NCBI GenBank assembly: GCA_022036555.1
Contig: CM039128.1
Coordinates: 25,056,719 to 25,120,718, forward strand
DNA: 64,000 nt
Source of the DNA: Microstegium vimineum
Lineage: Eukaryota > Streptophyta > Magnoliopsida > Poales > Poaceae
Direction of reading: 5' to 3'
Program-made: the position numbers and the translations under genes
Shown: positions 35,368 through 45,931 of the stretch, one piece after another
Numbering within the stretch: the stretch's first letter is position 1
Layout: every line of letters starts with the position of its first letter
The notes under the pieces: generated by a model
Database searches by the model: none
What the model saw: only the letters and a program-made list of their open reading frames with translations
What the model was told of the DNA's origin: nothing

Positions 35368-36358
35368 CCGACTGGGGGGCAAGCTCAGTGCCCATGATCG
35401 GCTTGGCAGGCATGTTGATCAGGGGGAGCTGGAGGAGATGACCAATACTAGAGTGCCCGACGAAGAGATATTCTCCAGGGATCCCAACATCGGAAGAAGT
35501 GTCAATGTAAGCGGTGAGAAGTGGCACCAACCCATCTGGAAGACCAAGCTTCCTCCATGGTGCCCTAAGGGTTTGACTAAGACCCAGAAGAGGAGGATTC
35601 AGCGCCAGCGCCGCGACGACCTGTATGACAGTACAGAACCCTCGGGAGAGAAGCAATGGAGGCCGAAGCGTAAGGACAGGGGCCCATCGGCAGATATAAA
35701 CATGGTTGTCATGTTGCCGATGGAGTTCATGGCGCCCGTCAGCGATGATGAAGAGGCTGCCGATATGGCACAATTGGTGCTGGATCCGATGACGGCTATC
35801 TTTGAAAGGCCTGCCGATGATGAGAGGCAGCACTTAAGGGCTCTGTTTGTTAAGGGCAAAGTGGATGGCCAGCCAATGACCAAGATGCTGGTGGATGGTG
35901 GCGCGTCGATCAACATAATGCCCTATGTCGTGTTCAGAAAGCTTGGCAAAGGTGACCAGGACTTAGTTGAGACCGATATGAAGCTCAAGGACTTCGAAGG
36001 CAATGTGTCAACCGCCATGGGAGCTGTATGTGTTGACTTAACCATCGGCAGTAAGACCTTGCCGACAACGTTCTTTGTGATCAGCGGCAAAGGTACTTAC
36101 AACTTGCTCCTCGGAAGGGATTGGATCCACGCCAATTGTTGTATCCCTTCTACTATGCATCAGAGCCTGGTACAGTGGATCGGGGACAGAATTGAAGTCG
36201 TCCGCGGTGAAGCCCCATCTACTGTTGCATCGGCAGAGTTGGACACTTATGAGCAGACCAGGTGTATATCTGGCGAAGCCTGGGATAAAGAGTTCCTCAA
36301 AGTTGCTGATTACCGCATCAAGCCGATCCAAGCAGTCGGTCCTGAGGAGGAGTCTTAA
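35330..36358 (+). CDS. Element D aspartic protease region
   Basis: An open frame (+1 relative to gag) with WKTKLPPWCPKGLTKTQKRR, a basic linker, VLDPMTAIFERP and the retropepsin LVDGGASINIMP at about 35,890, where Asp is catalytic; then TFFVISGKGTYNLLLGRDWIH near the C-terminal flap. It ends at TAA 36,356-36,358, whose last A starts the next ATG (TAATG). The frame change from gag near 35,340-35,367 could be a natural frameshift or an indel. The family enzyme processes Gag-Pol. Confidence 0.78.
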   Translation, partial: TPGRSGENRSAHDRLGGKLSAHDRLGRHVDQGELEEMTNTRVPDEEIFSRDPNIGRSVNVSGEKWHQPIWKTKLPPWCPKGLTKTQKRRIQRQRRDDLYDSTEPSGEKQWRPKRKDRGPSADINMVVMLPMEFMAPVSDDEEAADMAQLVLDPMTAIFERPADDERQHLRALFVKGKVDGQPMTKMLVDGGASINIMPYVVFRKLGKGDQDLVETDMKLKDFEGNVSTAMGAVCVDLTIGSKTLPTTFFVISGKGTYNLLLGRDWIHANCCIPSTMHQSLVQWIGDRIEVVRGEAPSTVASAELDTYEQTRCISGEAWDKEFLKVADYRIKPIQAVGPEEES

Positions 36359-38025
36359 TGGATCAGTTCGCCGATGACGGAAAATTGGGGCAGGGCTTTA
36401 CGTCTGCCGATGACTTGCTCGAGATCGACATCGGCGATGGTACTAAACCTAGGCCTACTTTTATTAGTGCTAAGTTAGATTCCCAATGTAAGCAGCAGTT
36501 AACCGATTTATTGAAAGAGAATAAAGATTGTTTTGCTTGGGATTATATAGAGATGTCTGGTTTAGACCGATCGATAGTTGAACATCGGTTACCCATCAAG
36601 TCTGGTTTCTAGCCACATCGGCAGCCGGCACGCCGATGCAATCCTACTATCTTACCCGATATTAAGGCTAAGATTACCAAGTTGATCGAAGCTGGATTTA
36701 TTCGGGAATGCCGATATGCCGATTGGATTTCTAATGTGGTTCATGTGTATAAAAAGAATGGAAAACTTCGTGTGTGCATTGATTTCAGGAACCTTAACAA
36801 GGTTACGCCGATGGATGGCTACCCAATGCCCGTTGCCGATCTATTGATCGACGCTGCTGCTGGACATCGGATTATTAGCTTCATGGATGGTAATGCTGGG
36901 TATAATCAAATATTCATGGCAGAAGAAGACATATCCAAGACTGCTTTCCGATGTCCAGGTCACGTTGGCTTGTTTGAATGGGTGGTCATGACTTTTGGCT
37001 TGAAAAATGCCGGTGCTACTTATCAGAGGGCGATGAATTTTATCTTTCATAAGTACATCGGTACAATAGTTGAAATCTACATTGATGACGTGGTGGTTAA
37101 GTCTGGAGACTTTAGAAAGCATCTTGCCGATTTGCGGAAAATATTGGAGTGTACCAGAGAGCATGGGTTAAAGATGAATCCTAACAAGTGTGCATTTGGC
37201 GTATCGGCAGGGCAATTTCTGGGTTTCATGGTGCATCAGAGAGGCATTGAAATCGGCAGAAAGTCTACTGATGCAATTAACAAGGTGGCTGCTCCCACCA
37301 ACAAGACTGAGTTGCAGTCTCTGATCGGCAAGATTAATTTCATTAGGAGATTTATATCCAATCTGTCTGGTAAGATTAAATCTTTTAGTCCTCTGTTGAA
37401 GTTGAAAGCCGATCAAGAGTTTACATGGAAAGAAGAGCAACAGTCAGCCTTAGAGCAGATTAAGAAATACTTGGTGAATCCTCCAGTCTTGGTTCCACCT
37501 CAACACGGGAAGCCTTTCAGGTTATATTTGTCTGCCGATGACGGTGTTATCGGATCGGCCTTAATTCAAGAGTTTGAAGGGAAGGAACGTGTAATATATT
37601 ATTTGAGCAAAAGATTGGTGGATGCTGAAATCAGGTATTCGGCCATAGAAAGGTTGTGCTTATGCTTATATTTCTCTTGCATTAAATTAAGGCATTATTT
37701 ACTGTCGGTCGAATGCACTGTTGTCTGCAAAGATGATGTGGTCAAGTATATGCTCTCGATGCCGATTTTGAGTGGACGAATCGGTAAGTGGATTTTGGCA
37801 CTGTCAGAGTTCGACCTGAGGTATGAATCAGCTAAGGCTGTTAAGGGTCAGGTGATGGCCGATTTTGTTACTCAGCACTGCAATATGGTGAGCTTTGTTG
37901 AGATTGCTCCTTGGGCTTTATTCTTTGATGGGTCTACATGCAAGGATGGAGCAGGTATCGGTATTCTCTTGATTTCACCCGAGGACAAAGGTACGAGATT
38001 TCGTTGCCGATTGTTGCTACTTTAA
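36358..38025 (+). pseudogene. Element D reverse transcriptase and start of RNase H
   Basis: Frame begins at ATG 36,358 (MDQFADDGKLGQG). TAG at 36,610-36,612 (SGF*PHRQPARR) replaces Gln. RT blocks: KNGKLRVCIDFRNLNK, DGYPMPVADLLID, FMDGNAGYNQIFM, MTFGLKNAGATYQRAM, catalytic IYIDDVVVK at about 37,075, NPNKCAFGVSAGQFLGF. The connection domain follows, then RNase H (ALFFDGSTCKDGAGIG, about 37,915). One base is lost near 37,984 and the frame moves to the one open from 37,938. Confidence 0.86.
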
Positions 38026-38820
38026 CAAACAATCAGGCTGAATACCAGGCTTTACTTAAGGGGTTGGAGTTACTCAGGGAAGTGCGTGCCGATGCTGTTG
38101 AAATCTTCGGCGATTCTATGTTGGTGATCAACCAATTGATCGGGACGTATGAGTGCCGAAGTGAAGTTTTGATTGCTATTCATGAGCGGTGTTTGCAGTT
38201 GTTGAAAGAGTTCAAAGAATACCGCCTTGAGCACATCCCAAGGTTGCATAATGAAGAGGCCAATCGGCTAGCACAGAATGCTTTGGGATATCAGCCGATT
38301 CAAGAAGTCACGACATCGGTAACAGTTGTCGATGACTGGAAAAAGGAAATTGCTGATTACTTGAGAGATCCATCCAGGAAAGTTGAAAGGCGTCTAAGGT
38401 TCCAAGCTACTAAGTATGTGCTCCTCGATAATGAGTTGTATTATCGGACGATTGATGGAGTCTTGCTTAGATGTCTCGGCAAAGAAGAATCGAAAGAGTT
38501 GATGGGTGAAATCCATGAAGGTGTATGTGGAGCGCATCAATCGGCATTCAAGATGAAGTGGATGATTAGGCGGAATGGATATTATTGGCCGACAATCCTC
38601 GAAGATTGCTTCAATTATTTCAAAGGGTGCCAGGACTGTCAAAAGTTTGGTAATGTGCAAAGGGCACCTGCATCGGCAATGAATCCTATAATCAAGCCTT
38701 GGCCGTTCAGAGGATGGGCTATTGATCTCATCGACCAAATTTATCCGCCGTCGAGCAAGGGGCACAAGTTCATACTTGTTGCTACCGATTACTTCACCAA
38801 ATGGGTTGAGGCAATCCCTT
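37985..38820 (+). pseudogene. Element D RNase H C-terminal half and integrase N-terminal half
   Basis: Continues RNase H (YEISLPIVATLTNNQAEYQA, EIFGDSMLVINQ, IPRLHNEEANRLAQ) then the integrase zinc finger (HEGVCGAHQSAFK with CQDCQKFG, 38,515-38,650) and the first core Asp (GWAIDLIDQIY, about 38,725). One base is missing at about 38,817 in a C run, which creates TGA at 38,818-38,820. Confidence 0.84.
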
Positions 38821-39556
38821 GAAGAAGGTGACATCGGCAAACATGGTGGATTTCGTTAAGGAGCACATCGTTTACCGATTTGGTATTCCTCAGACTATCA
38901 CTACCGATCAAGGGACTATGTTCACATCGGGGGAGTTTGATGACTTTGCTGCTAGCATGGGTTTCAAGGTGTTGAATTCTTCTCCTTATTATGCCCAAGC
39001 TAATGGTCAAGCTGAAGCGACTAATAAGGGAGTCATTAAGCTTATAAAACACAAGATTGAGGAAAACCCTAGAAGGTGGCATGTGGTATTAAACGAAGCT
39101 TTATGGTCATATCAGATGGCTTGTCATGGTGCAACCAAGGTCTCGCCGTATCAGTTGGTTTATGGACACGATGTTGTCCTACCTTGGGAAATTAAAACTG
39201 GTTCTAGGCGATTATCTTTTCAGGATCAGTTGACGACCGATGATTATATTACTCTGATGAAAGATGAGTTAGAAGATTTGGCAGGTCATCGGTTCAGGGC
39301 ATTAATTAGTATTGAAGAGAACAAGAAGAGGGTTGCCCGATGGTATGACAAGAAAGTAAAGGTGAAGGAATTTGCCGATGGCGATTTGGTTTGGAAGTTG
39401 ATTTTACCGATTGGGACTAAGAGCTCTAAATTTGGGAAGTGGTCCCCTAATTGGGAAGGTCCTTATCGGATAAAACAGTCTGCTCCTAGTAATGCGTACA
39501 TTTTGGAAACTCTCGAAGGAGTGGCGTTTTCTAGGGCGATCAACGGCAAATACTAA
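38819..39556 (+). pseudogene. Element D integrase C-terminal half
   Basis: Frame 2 continues the core with Asp in TTDQGTMF and Glu in QANGQAEATNKG, followed by LVYGHDVVLPWEI and a C-terminal GDLVWKLILP...WSPNWEGPYRI domain of the kind that ends gypsy integrases. It stops at TAA 39,554-39,556. With one base restored conceptually the integrase would carry a complete zinc finger and D,D-E set, so the copy was recently functional. Confidence 0.84.
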
Positions 39557-39710
39557 AAAAGATATTACCCTAGCATATGGGTAGATGCATAGTGCTCAGT
39601 CGAATGCCGATGAAAAGAAAAATTATAAAAAACATCGATAAAAACAAACTGGCATTATATTACAAGTCGAGATCAAGTATCAGGTTACATCCTTGTCGAT
39701 ACAACAGACA
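39557..39710. other. Short spacer between convergent pol and antisense gene
   Basis: Only 154 bp separate the integrase stop (+) from the cargo-gene stop (-). No tandem array like that of element B is present. Confidence 0.6.
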
Positions 39711-42700
39711 TTACAGTAAGGAGTGGATAACTGATATCGCACGCAAGCGAATTTGCTCTATTTCATCCATCTCCTTGGCGTCGGCATCGGCAGAGCCCTC
39801 AACCGGCTTGATTTTCTTCTTCCATAGGATGGCTTGTCGGGCATTATGGTCTCTTTCTTGCCGCAAGACCCCGATGGAATCGGACAATTGGGTCTTTTGC
39901 TGGTTGGCAGCCGTCAGATCTCCCTCAACCTTTTGCAGCTCCACCAGTAGCTCCTCCTTCCTTGCCGACAGTCGGGAGATTTCTTGGTCAAGGTTGCCGA
40001 TGGAGACTTTTGCTTGACCAATGCTTCTGTGCTTCTCATCGGCAAGGTGTTTGAATTTGAGCTTCTCTTCCTCGCTCTTGGCTTGGGCAGCTCTATCGGC
40101 AATGCGACGAGTAAGTCTCTGGTACTGGATCTGTTTGATGTCAAGGAAGGTTGCCTGGAGAAGGGCTTCTGCCGCATCGGCGGAAAGATGACTTTGGATA
40201 TCCTTGAATGTAATCCTTGCTGCCGATGAGTCCTGGACGAGTTGAGATGTGTCTTGCAGCAGCAAGGAGAGCAGTTCTTCAAGTCTGGACTTGATTTCTA
40301 CCGATAGAGCTGGGACGGAGCTTTCCTCTTCCTCATCATCGGGGACGTCGACTGCGAAGGAGAACCGACTATCTGCTCGAATGCGTCTTGGGCGTTCATC
40401 TTCGTTCTGAGGGTTCAAGCTGTAGGAGAAGAGACTGTCTGGAGAATCCTGGGCCTGAAGACAGGAGTTAGAGTTTGCCAATCGGAAAATTGTACTGAAA
40501 ACTTTAGGGTGATTAACTTACCGTCTTAAAGCGAATCTCCTGCCTGGGACTTGGTATGCTGGATGGTCCAGCTTCATCGTGGACGACGGCCGCAGATGCC
40601 GATGATTGAGCCGGAGAAGGAGTTGGCACCGCCGGTGGTGTTATTATCGGCGCTGCTTCCGACGTGGCAGCCGGTTCATGTGGTGGCGATGCCGCCCTTC
40701 CATCGGCTGACGGTGCCGATGCTGATGCTACCTCCGCTGCTACGGCGGGTATTGCTTCTTCATTGAGCCCCGTCGGTACCGATGCCGAAGCCGCTTCGGT
40801 TGTTGCAGCAGCTGCTGTCTCCTGATCAGGGACGTCATCCATCGGCTGATCAGGCACGGAAGCCAATGGAGGCTCTGTCAACGACCCGCCGGTGGGTGGT
40901 GCGACTGGAACCAGAGGCGGTCTTGCTGTTTGCACATCGGCGGTTGATGGCGCAGTTGGAGTCGATGGTGGAGGAGAAGCCAATCTCAAGCGCCTCTTCT
41001 TCGTCGGTGCAGCGGCAGGGTAGCCGACCCGCTTTGAAGACCGGGGGGCATCGGCAACCGGGCTAGAAGGTGTTTGCCTACTGGAAGCAGACACCGATGA
41101 CCATAGCACCTGAATACAAAGCGAGTTATACAAGATAAATGTTGCCAAGGAAACAGCATGTAATCAGTATAAGTAAAGATGAGTTTACTGCATAAATTTG
41201 CGTCAAGGCAATAGCGGCAGCCGATGTAGCCTGAGCTTTTGTAGGTGTCGGCATGGGTACCTGTTGAGGTGTGAAGGCAGCCAATGTCGGAGCTTTGTTG
41301 CCGATGATCGATACAGGGCCCATTATTCGAAGATTAAAAGGCCTACCACTGTTGCTCGTTGTGGGGACTGGATCATCGGCCTGTCAGGCGCAAAGGTGCA
41401 AAGGAGTTAGGTGTTGATACCGATGACAAATAAAGTAATGAAAGTACATCAGATAGCAGACTTACTGCGTCGTTGGGGATAATGTAATCGGCGTCGATCA
41501 AGTGCCGATAATAGTGCGAAGACTTGGCGAGTAGCTGGCACTTCCACTCTTGCCACCAAGACTTGAATTCGTTGGTGATGAAGGAGGTTGGCGACTAGGA
41601 AGATAAGTCAAGGTCTGACAGATCAGCATCAGCAGGAAGGCTGATGACTTTATTCCAGTCCAGATTACTGGAGATTGCCTGCCTGGGTCTTACTACCTTA
41701 GAGTAGTAGAGCTTGATCGGCAGTTGGCCAAATGCCAGTTGTCTCGCTGCTGCCGATGGATAGTAGAACTCATAGGATGGTGGGGCATTCTTCCCAGATC
41801 CAAAGATATTTACTGGAATGGCTCGGGGAGTAATGCTGGCCCTCATGATTGCTTGATTTTCGGGCAGGCTCACATCGGTCAAATTGAACAACAGCGGGAG
41901 CTGGTTGTGTTCATCAAGATACGGCCACCAGGTCCGTTCTGAGGAGAGGAGTCCGTTGTAGAACTTCTATAAATAATAGCCGAAGTGCTCTGCATCGGCA
42001 TCGGTACCTGGTAGCACTATGATAGCTTCTCCAAAGTTAAGCGGAGGGCGAGTTGCCGATTCATCATCATCGTATCGGTAATCCTCCGATATGTCCCTCG
42101 GGAATTGTTGGGCAAATAAGTCAAACTGGAGGGCCTTGTGCATGTGTGCGTTCAGCCATAGATTGACAAACCACCAAGGACCTCCGAGATTGCCGATGGG
42201 CTCTCCTAACAGTAGCTTATTGGATACTTGATGCAATAATCGGTAAACTGATCCAAGAAGATACCTGCCTAAAGGGAGCCTCGTTCCATCGGCAAGTAGT
42301 TCAGCTGCTGGGAGGTGCATGGTGGTCGGACCGATGGTTTTGCCGCAGAAAATGAATTTTTCCAACCACATGTTTAAAAAGATGGCGTGCTCCCGTTGAG
42401 TTACCGATCCGGTCTTCTGGTTCTCTTTGATATAGCCCGTTCAGCCGCCGATGTTCCGGGTGTTCACCTTATGCTTAGCTTTCCTGTTGAAAAGGCTAAG
42501 CGTATCGGCAGAGGTGATGTCCAAGCCGGTCAGCATATAGACATCGGCAAGGGTTGGGGTAGCCGGTCCATGCCTGAAGAGGAAAGCGTTCATGCTGTCG
42601 GACCAGAAGTATGAGGCTGTCATCATTAAGTTTTCGTTCTTCTCCATATCGGCAATTGAGAGCCTAACACACTGATCCAAGTTACGCTCCTGCCAGTACA

Positions 42701-43064
42701 CTTGCTGTGATCTGACTATTCTCAGGTACCAGTTCTTCCATCCCTTAGTAGGCTTGGGCCATGAACGGAATGTGTCTTTCCAAAGTCCTAGATCAAAACG
42801 CTCAGATCTGAACGGTACCCGGTTGGTTTCTGCATTGATGATGAAGGTGGGGTCTGGATTGCCCATTGGGCCTAGGCAGCTGAGATTGGAACCAGCGAGT
42901 GGGATGACTACCTTGTTGTACAACTCCTAGGTTTGAAGAAGAAGGGACGAATCAGAAAAAGAATGAGGATAAAACTAGGTTGTTGCGGGAAAAAGAACCA
43001 TGCAGAGAGGTTGGATTGAATGGAGAATGAGTCTTACCTTCGGGATGTCGACTTGGATCGCCAT
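39711..43064 (-). pseudogene. Element D antisense cargo gene, plant-mobile-domain type, 5 exons
   Basis: Complement exons 43064-43038, 42926-41466, 41380-41189, 41109-40522 and 40454-39711; lengths 27, 1461, 192, 588 and 744, all divisible by three, so every intron is phase 0. Introns are GT-AG (65-111 bp). ATG in MAIQVDIPK; exon 2 has the plant mobile domain (WKNWYLRIV, FWSDSMNAFLFRHGPATPTLADVYMLTGLDI); exon 4 is Pro/Ala-rich with a KKRRLR nuclear-signal-like stretch; exon 5 is a long coiled coil. About 1,003 codons. Stops at 42,441 (TGA), 41,967 and 41,595 (TAG) break exon 2. Function unknown. Confidence 0.82.
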
Positions 43065-43219
43065 TTGGAGTCAGAGGGATGCTTGGTTCGTTCTTGGATT
43101 GCGAAGGAGTACTGTTGCTTGAGCCTGTGTTCTTTAGAGCGGTCGGAGGTTGAAGATGAAGGCAGGAAGGTGAAAGTAAAAATGGGCTCAGGTAAAAAGG
43201 ACGGTGTGGATCCCGGTAA

Positions 43220-43229
43220 CTTTTATAAG
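43220..43229 (-). promoter_or_regulatory. TATA box of the element D antisense gene
   Basis: - strand CTTATAAAAG lies about 155 bp upstream of the antisense ATG at 43,064 and before the LTR in that direction. It suggests a dedicated promoter rather than read-through. Confidence 0.5.
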
Positions 43230-43470
43230 CCTGTTCAGGGGTATTTTGGGGTTCTATTTCACATTGTGCAGGAATGTGGAGAGGCCCGCGGTAGATACGC
43301 GCGGTGATCGAGGTGGTCTGTAACTGTTTGTGCTACAATCGAGGGATTTTATTATTAAATTGCAGTTCCACACGCGGGGATCGAGGAAACCGTACACCTA
43401 TCTCGGGGGTAACGGCTACAGCAACGGCTACAGTGGAGAGAATTTCGGCACGTAAAGTTATATGCTCCGA

Positions 43471-43484
43471 AACTGGGGGGCATG
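43471..43484 (+). other. Polypurine tract of element D
   Basis: AACTGGGGGGCATG immediately precedes the 3' LTR. Confidence 0.65.
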
Positions 43485-44633
43485 TGTTGATACCGTTTTT
43501 CGACACGTGTCAAATGGGCTGAGGCTTGACTGGTCAGCGGCCGTTCTGCATCGGCATCAGGAGTCGATAGTGCCGATGGAAGAGTGTTGCGGGAAAACTA
43601 AGTGTTTTGCCGATGGAGGCCGGATGATCTTTGCCGACAAAGGTCAATTGGTGAAGTCTTGCTGAAGCTGATTGCCGATAAAGAGTCATTGCCGATGGCC
43701 GATGAAGAGTCATTGTCGATGAGCTGCTATTGCCGATTGGTTATAAAGAGCCCTTGCCGATTGCCGATAAGGGGTCATTGTTGATTGCCGATAAAGGGTG
43801 GTTGCCGATTAGGAATGATCGGTGAGGACGGTTACCAGCACAAGACCGCTAATTGGGAGATGTTGCCAATTGCCGATCGGGAAAGTATTGCCGATGTCGA
43901 TGGGTGTGACTTAGCACTCGGTGGCGGCAGAAGACTACAGGTGGCCAAAGAAGTAAGTTGCAGGGGTCTGCCGATGGAAAGCTTCCATCGAGGAAAAGTA
44001 TAAGGAAACTGGTGTTTTGTACCAGTATTATTATAGTAGTTTGAGTCCGACTCTTGCATGAGTCGTTTATTTTCCTTTAAAATAGATGTGTTTGTTTAGG
44101 AAATAAATATTGTTATCCGGCTCCTGCGCGAGTCAGTTTCCTTTAAAGTAGGAGTTTGTTTTAGGAAGGATATGTGTCGTGTCTTTGTACAACTCTCCAT
44201 GCGGGAGTATAAATATGTGCCCGAGGGCTATAGAACAAGACAATCCAATTCAAAAACAAACCAATTTTATCTTATTCTACCTTTTATCGCAATTTACCCT
44301 TTTATGCATTAATTATAGCTATCAACGAGTTCTTCAAGCTTTCGACGGGCTGCATCATCCTGATCTCCGTCAAATCCTTGCTAGTTCTGCGTGGGAGTAC
44401 CTCTGAGCTTTGGAAATCCGGGCGCATCGCTGTTTGCCTCGTTCAGCTCTGCTCTAGTTATCTTTGATTAATCTGAGCCTTGACGTCCGAGCGCATCGTT
44501 GTCGTCTCGTTCAGTTTGTTCTAGTTATCATCCTTGTCGATTGATTGGTCAAATCGACTGGCACGCCTCCGGAATACCGAGCTTTGGGTAATAGCCCGAG
44601 GTGTTCACAGATCTGACGCTTTTTGTGTCAACA
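43485..44633 (+). repeat. 3' LTR of element D
   Basis: Starts TGTTGATACCG (one substitution from the 5' LTR) and ends GTGTCAACA. Longer than the 5' LTR by 20 bp, mainly through an additional GCCGATAA-type unit near 43,765. Confidence 0.92.
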
Positions 44634-44638
44634 GATTC
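44634..44638. other. Right target-site duplication of element D (GATTC)
   Basis: Matches 31,506-31,510 exactly. Confidence 0.9.
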
Positions 44639-45345
44639 CATATGAGTTTATCTACACAGTAAACATATAATATAATATGTTTTATTATAAAGTTTTTATT
44701 GTAGCTTTAGATTAATTTAAAAATCTAATTTTGTCTGTAATTAATTGAAATAATTCATAGCTATAACTTTTATGGTCCAATTGAGGTGAAATTTTTATGG
44801 TGGGTCAACTATTATATGCTTGAATTATAGTAAAATTTGTATACTCATTGGACCATATATAACTTAGTTATAGATAAAACTAATTTCATGCTTGTTAAAT
44901 TAGTGCTTTTATCTATAACTAAGTTTTACATGGTCTAATGAGTATGAATTTTTTTACTATAGTTCAAGCATATAGTAATTAGCTCACCATAAAAATTTCA
45001 TAGAAATTAGACCATAGAAGCTGCAACTATGAAGTATTCCAATTAATCACAGGCAAAATTAGATTTTTCAATTAATATAAAGTTATAACAAAAATTGTAC
45101 TAAAAAATAACATATTATTTGTTCATTATATATATTTACTTGTGTGAAGCTCCAAAAAATAGTTTTTCTATTTTGTAATTTTTATGTGATTTACTATGAT
45201 TTTTAAAACTACAATGAAAATACTGTAGCAAACTCAATGTTACTGTAAACCACTGTCTCAAACCATCTAAAGGGTAATTTGACCGTTAAAAAGTTTATGG
45301 ACAGAATAGATGGTTTCACATGTGAGAGGGTTAAATAGATTTTTT
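44639..45345. mobile_element. Fold-back DNA element, remainder
   Basis: The rest of the inverted-repeat element split by D. The fold centre is near 44,890 (CTAATTTCATGCTTGTTAAATTAG region). Left arm 44,700-44,885 pairs with right arm 44,900-45,085; the pairing continues outward to 31,262-31,510 and 45,100-45,345. Together the arms are about 480 bp each. No coding sequence. Such elements give hairpin RNAs if transcribed. Confidence 0.7.
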
Positions 45346-45498
45346 CCTATTATTTTTTTGGATTAAATTAAATATGAAAATTTCTAATTTTTCAACATCC
45401 CCGTGATCAATTGGGAGGACACGTGGCTTGCATCCGCATTCGGACTGCACCGAGCCTGCAGCCAATTTTTTTTCAGGCCGCACCGTTCTGTGTCCTGT

Positions 45499-45543
45499 GG
45501 CCCACCTGGAATTCTTATCCAGCCCCACACGCGACACGGCCCA
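45499..45543. promoter_or_regulatory. Two GGCCCA (site II-type) motifs upstream of EBP1
   Basis: GGCCCA at 45,499-45,504 and 45,538-45,543. TGGGCC-type sites paired with a telo-box are typical of plant genes for ribosome biogenesis and growth and are bound by TCP factors. Inferred from motif and position. Confidence 0.45.
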
Positions 45544-45714
45544 GGAGGCCAGGACCAGTCGCACATCTTAGTGATCCACTCGCCGCGTGACCATCCCCCG
45601 TACCCACCGGCCAGTGATAGGCCCTCCTCCCTTCTAACTCTCTAAGCCCTAGCCAGACGCCGCCGCCTCACCCGACCTTGCCTCACTCGATTTCTAATCG
45701 CCCCTCCCGAGCCC

Positions 45715-45723
45715 AAACCCTAA
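45715..45723 (+). promoter_or_regulatory. Telo-box AAACCCTAA in EBP1 leader
   Basis: AAACCCTAA followed by AACCTAAACC lies just before a (GCC)n/(CCA)n tract in the presumed 5' UTR, the usual place for this motif in translation-related plant genes. Confidence 0.55.
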
Positions 45724-45737
45724 ACCTAAACCTCTCA

Positions 45738-45771
45738 CCCGCCGCCGCCGCCGCCGCCACCACCACCACCA
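45738..45771. repeat. GCC/CCA trinucleotide repeat in EBP1 5' UTR
   Basis: Six or so GCC units pass directly into five CCA units, a common feature of grass 5' UTRs. Confidence 0.7.
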
Positions 45772-45931
45772 CTTCCGCCGTCGCCCGAGGCCTCCTCCTA
45801 GCGCCGCCGACTTCCACCTCGGATTGAAACAGTGAGTATTTTTCGTCCCCTTCCATGTTCCTTGGGCTCGATTCCACCTGTTTCGGTTGGTCGCCATTAC
45901 TGATCGCTTTGAGTGTTGGTGTGTGCTGCAG

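Larger units (their letters stand above)
31511..44633 (+). mobile_element. Ty3/gypsy element D, full length, with antisense gene
   Basis: A complete 13.1-kb element bounded by GATTC duplications. Layout: LTR (1,129 bp), primer-binding site, gag, protease, RT-RNase H, integrase, a five-exon gene on the - strand, polypurine tract, LTR (1,149 bp). The LTRs differ by scattered substitutions and a few small indels, so insertion is recent compared with A, B and C. The antisense gene and gag zinc motifs fit the Tat lineage. CCGAT/ATCGG is strongly over-represented throughout. Confidence 0.93.
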
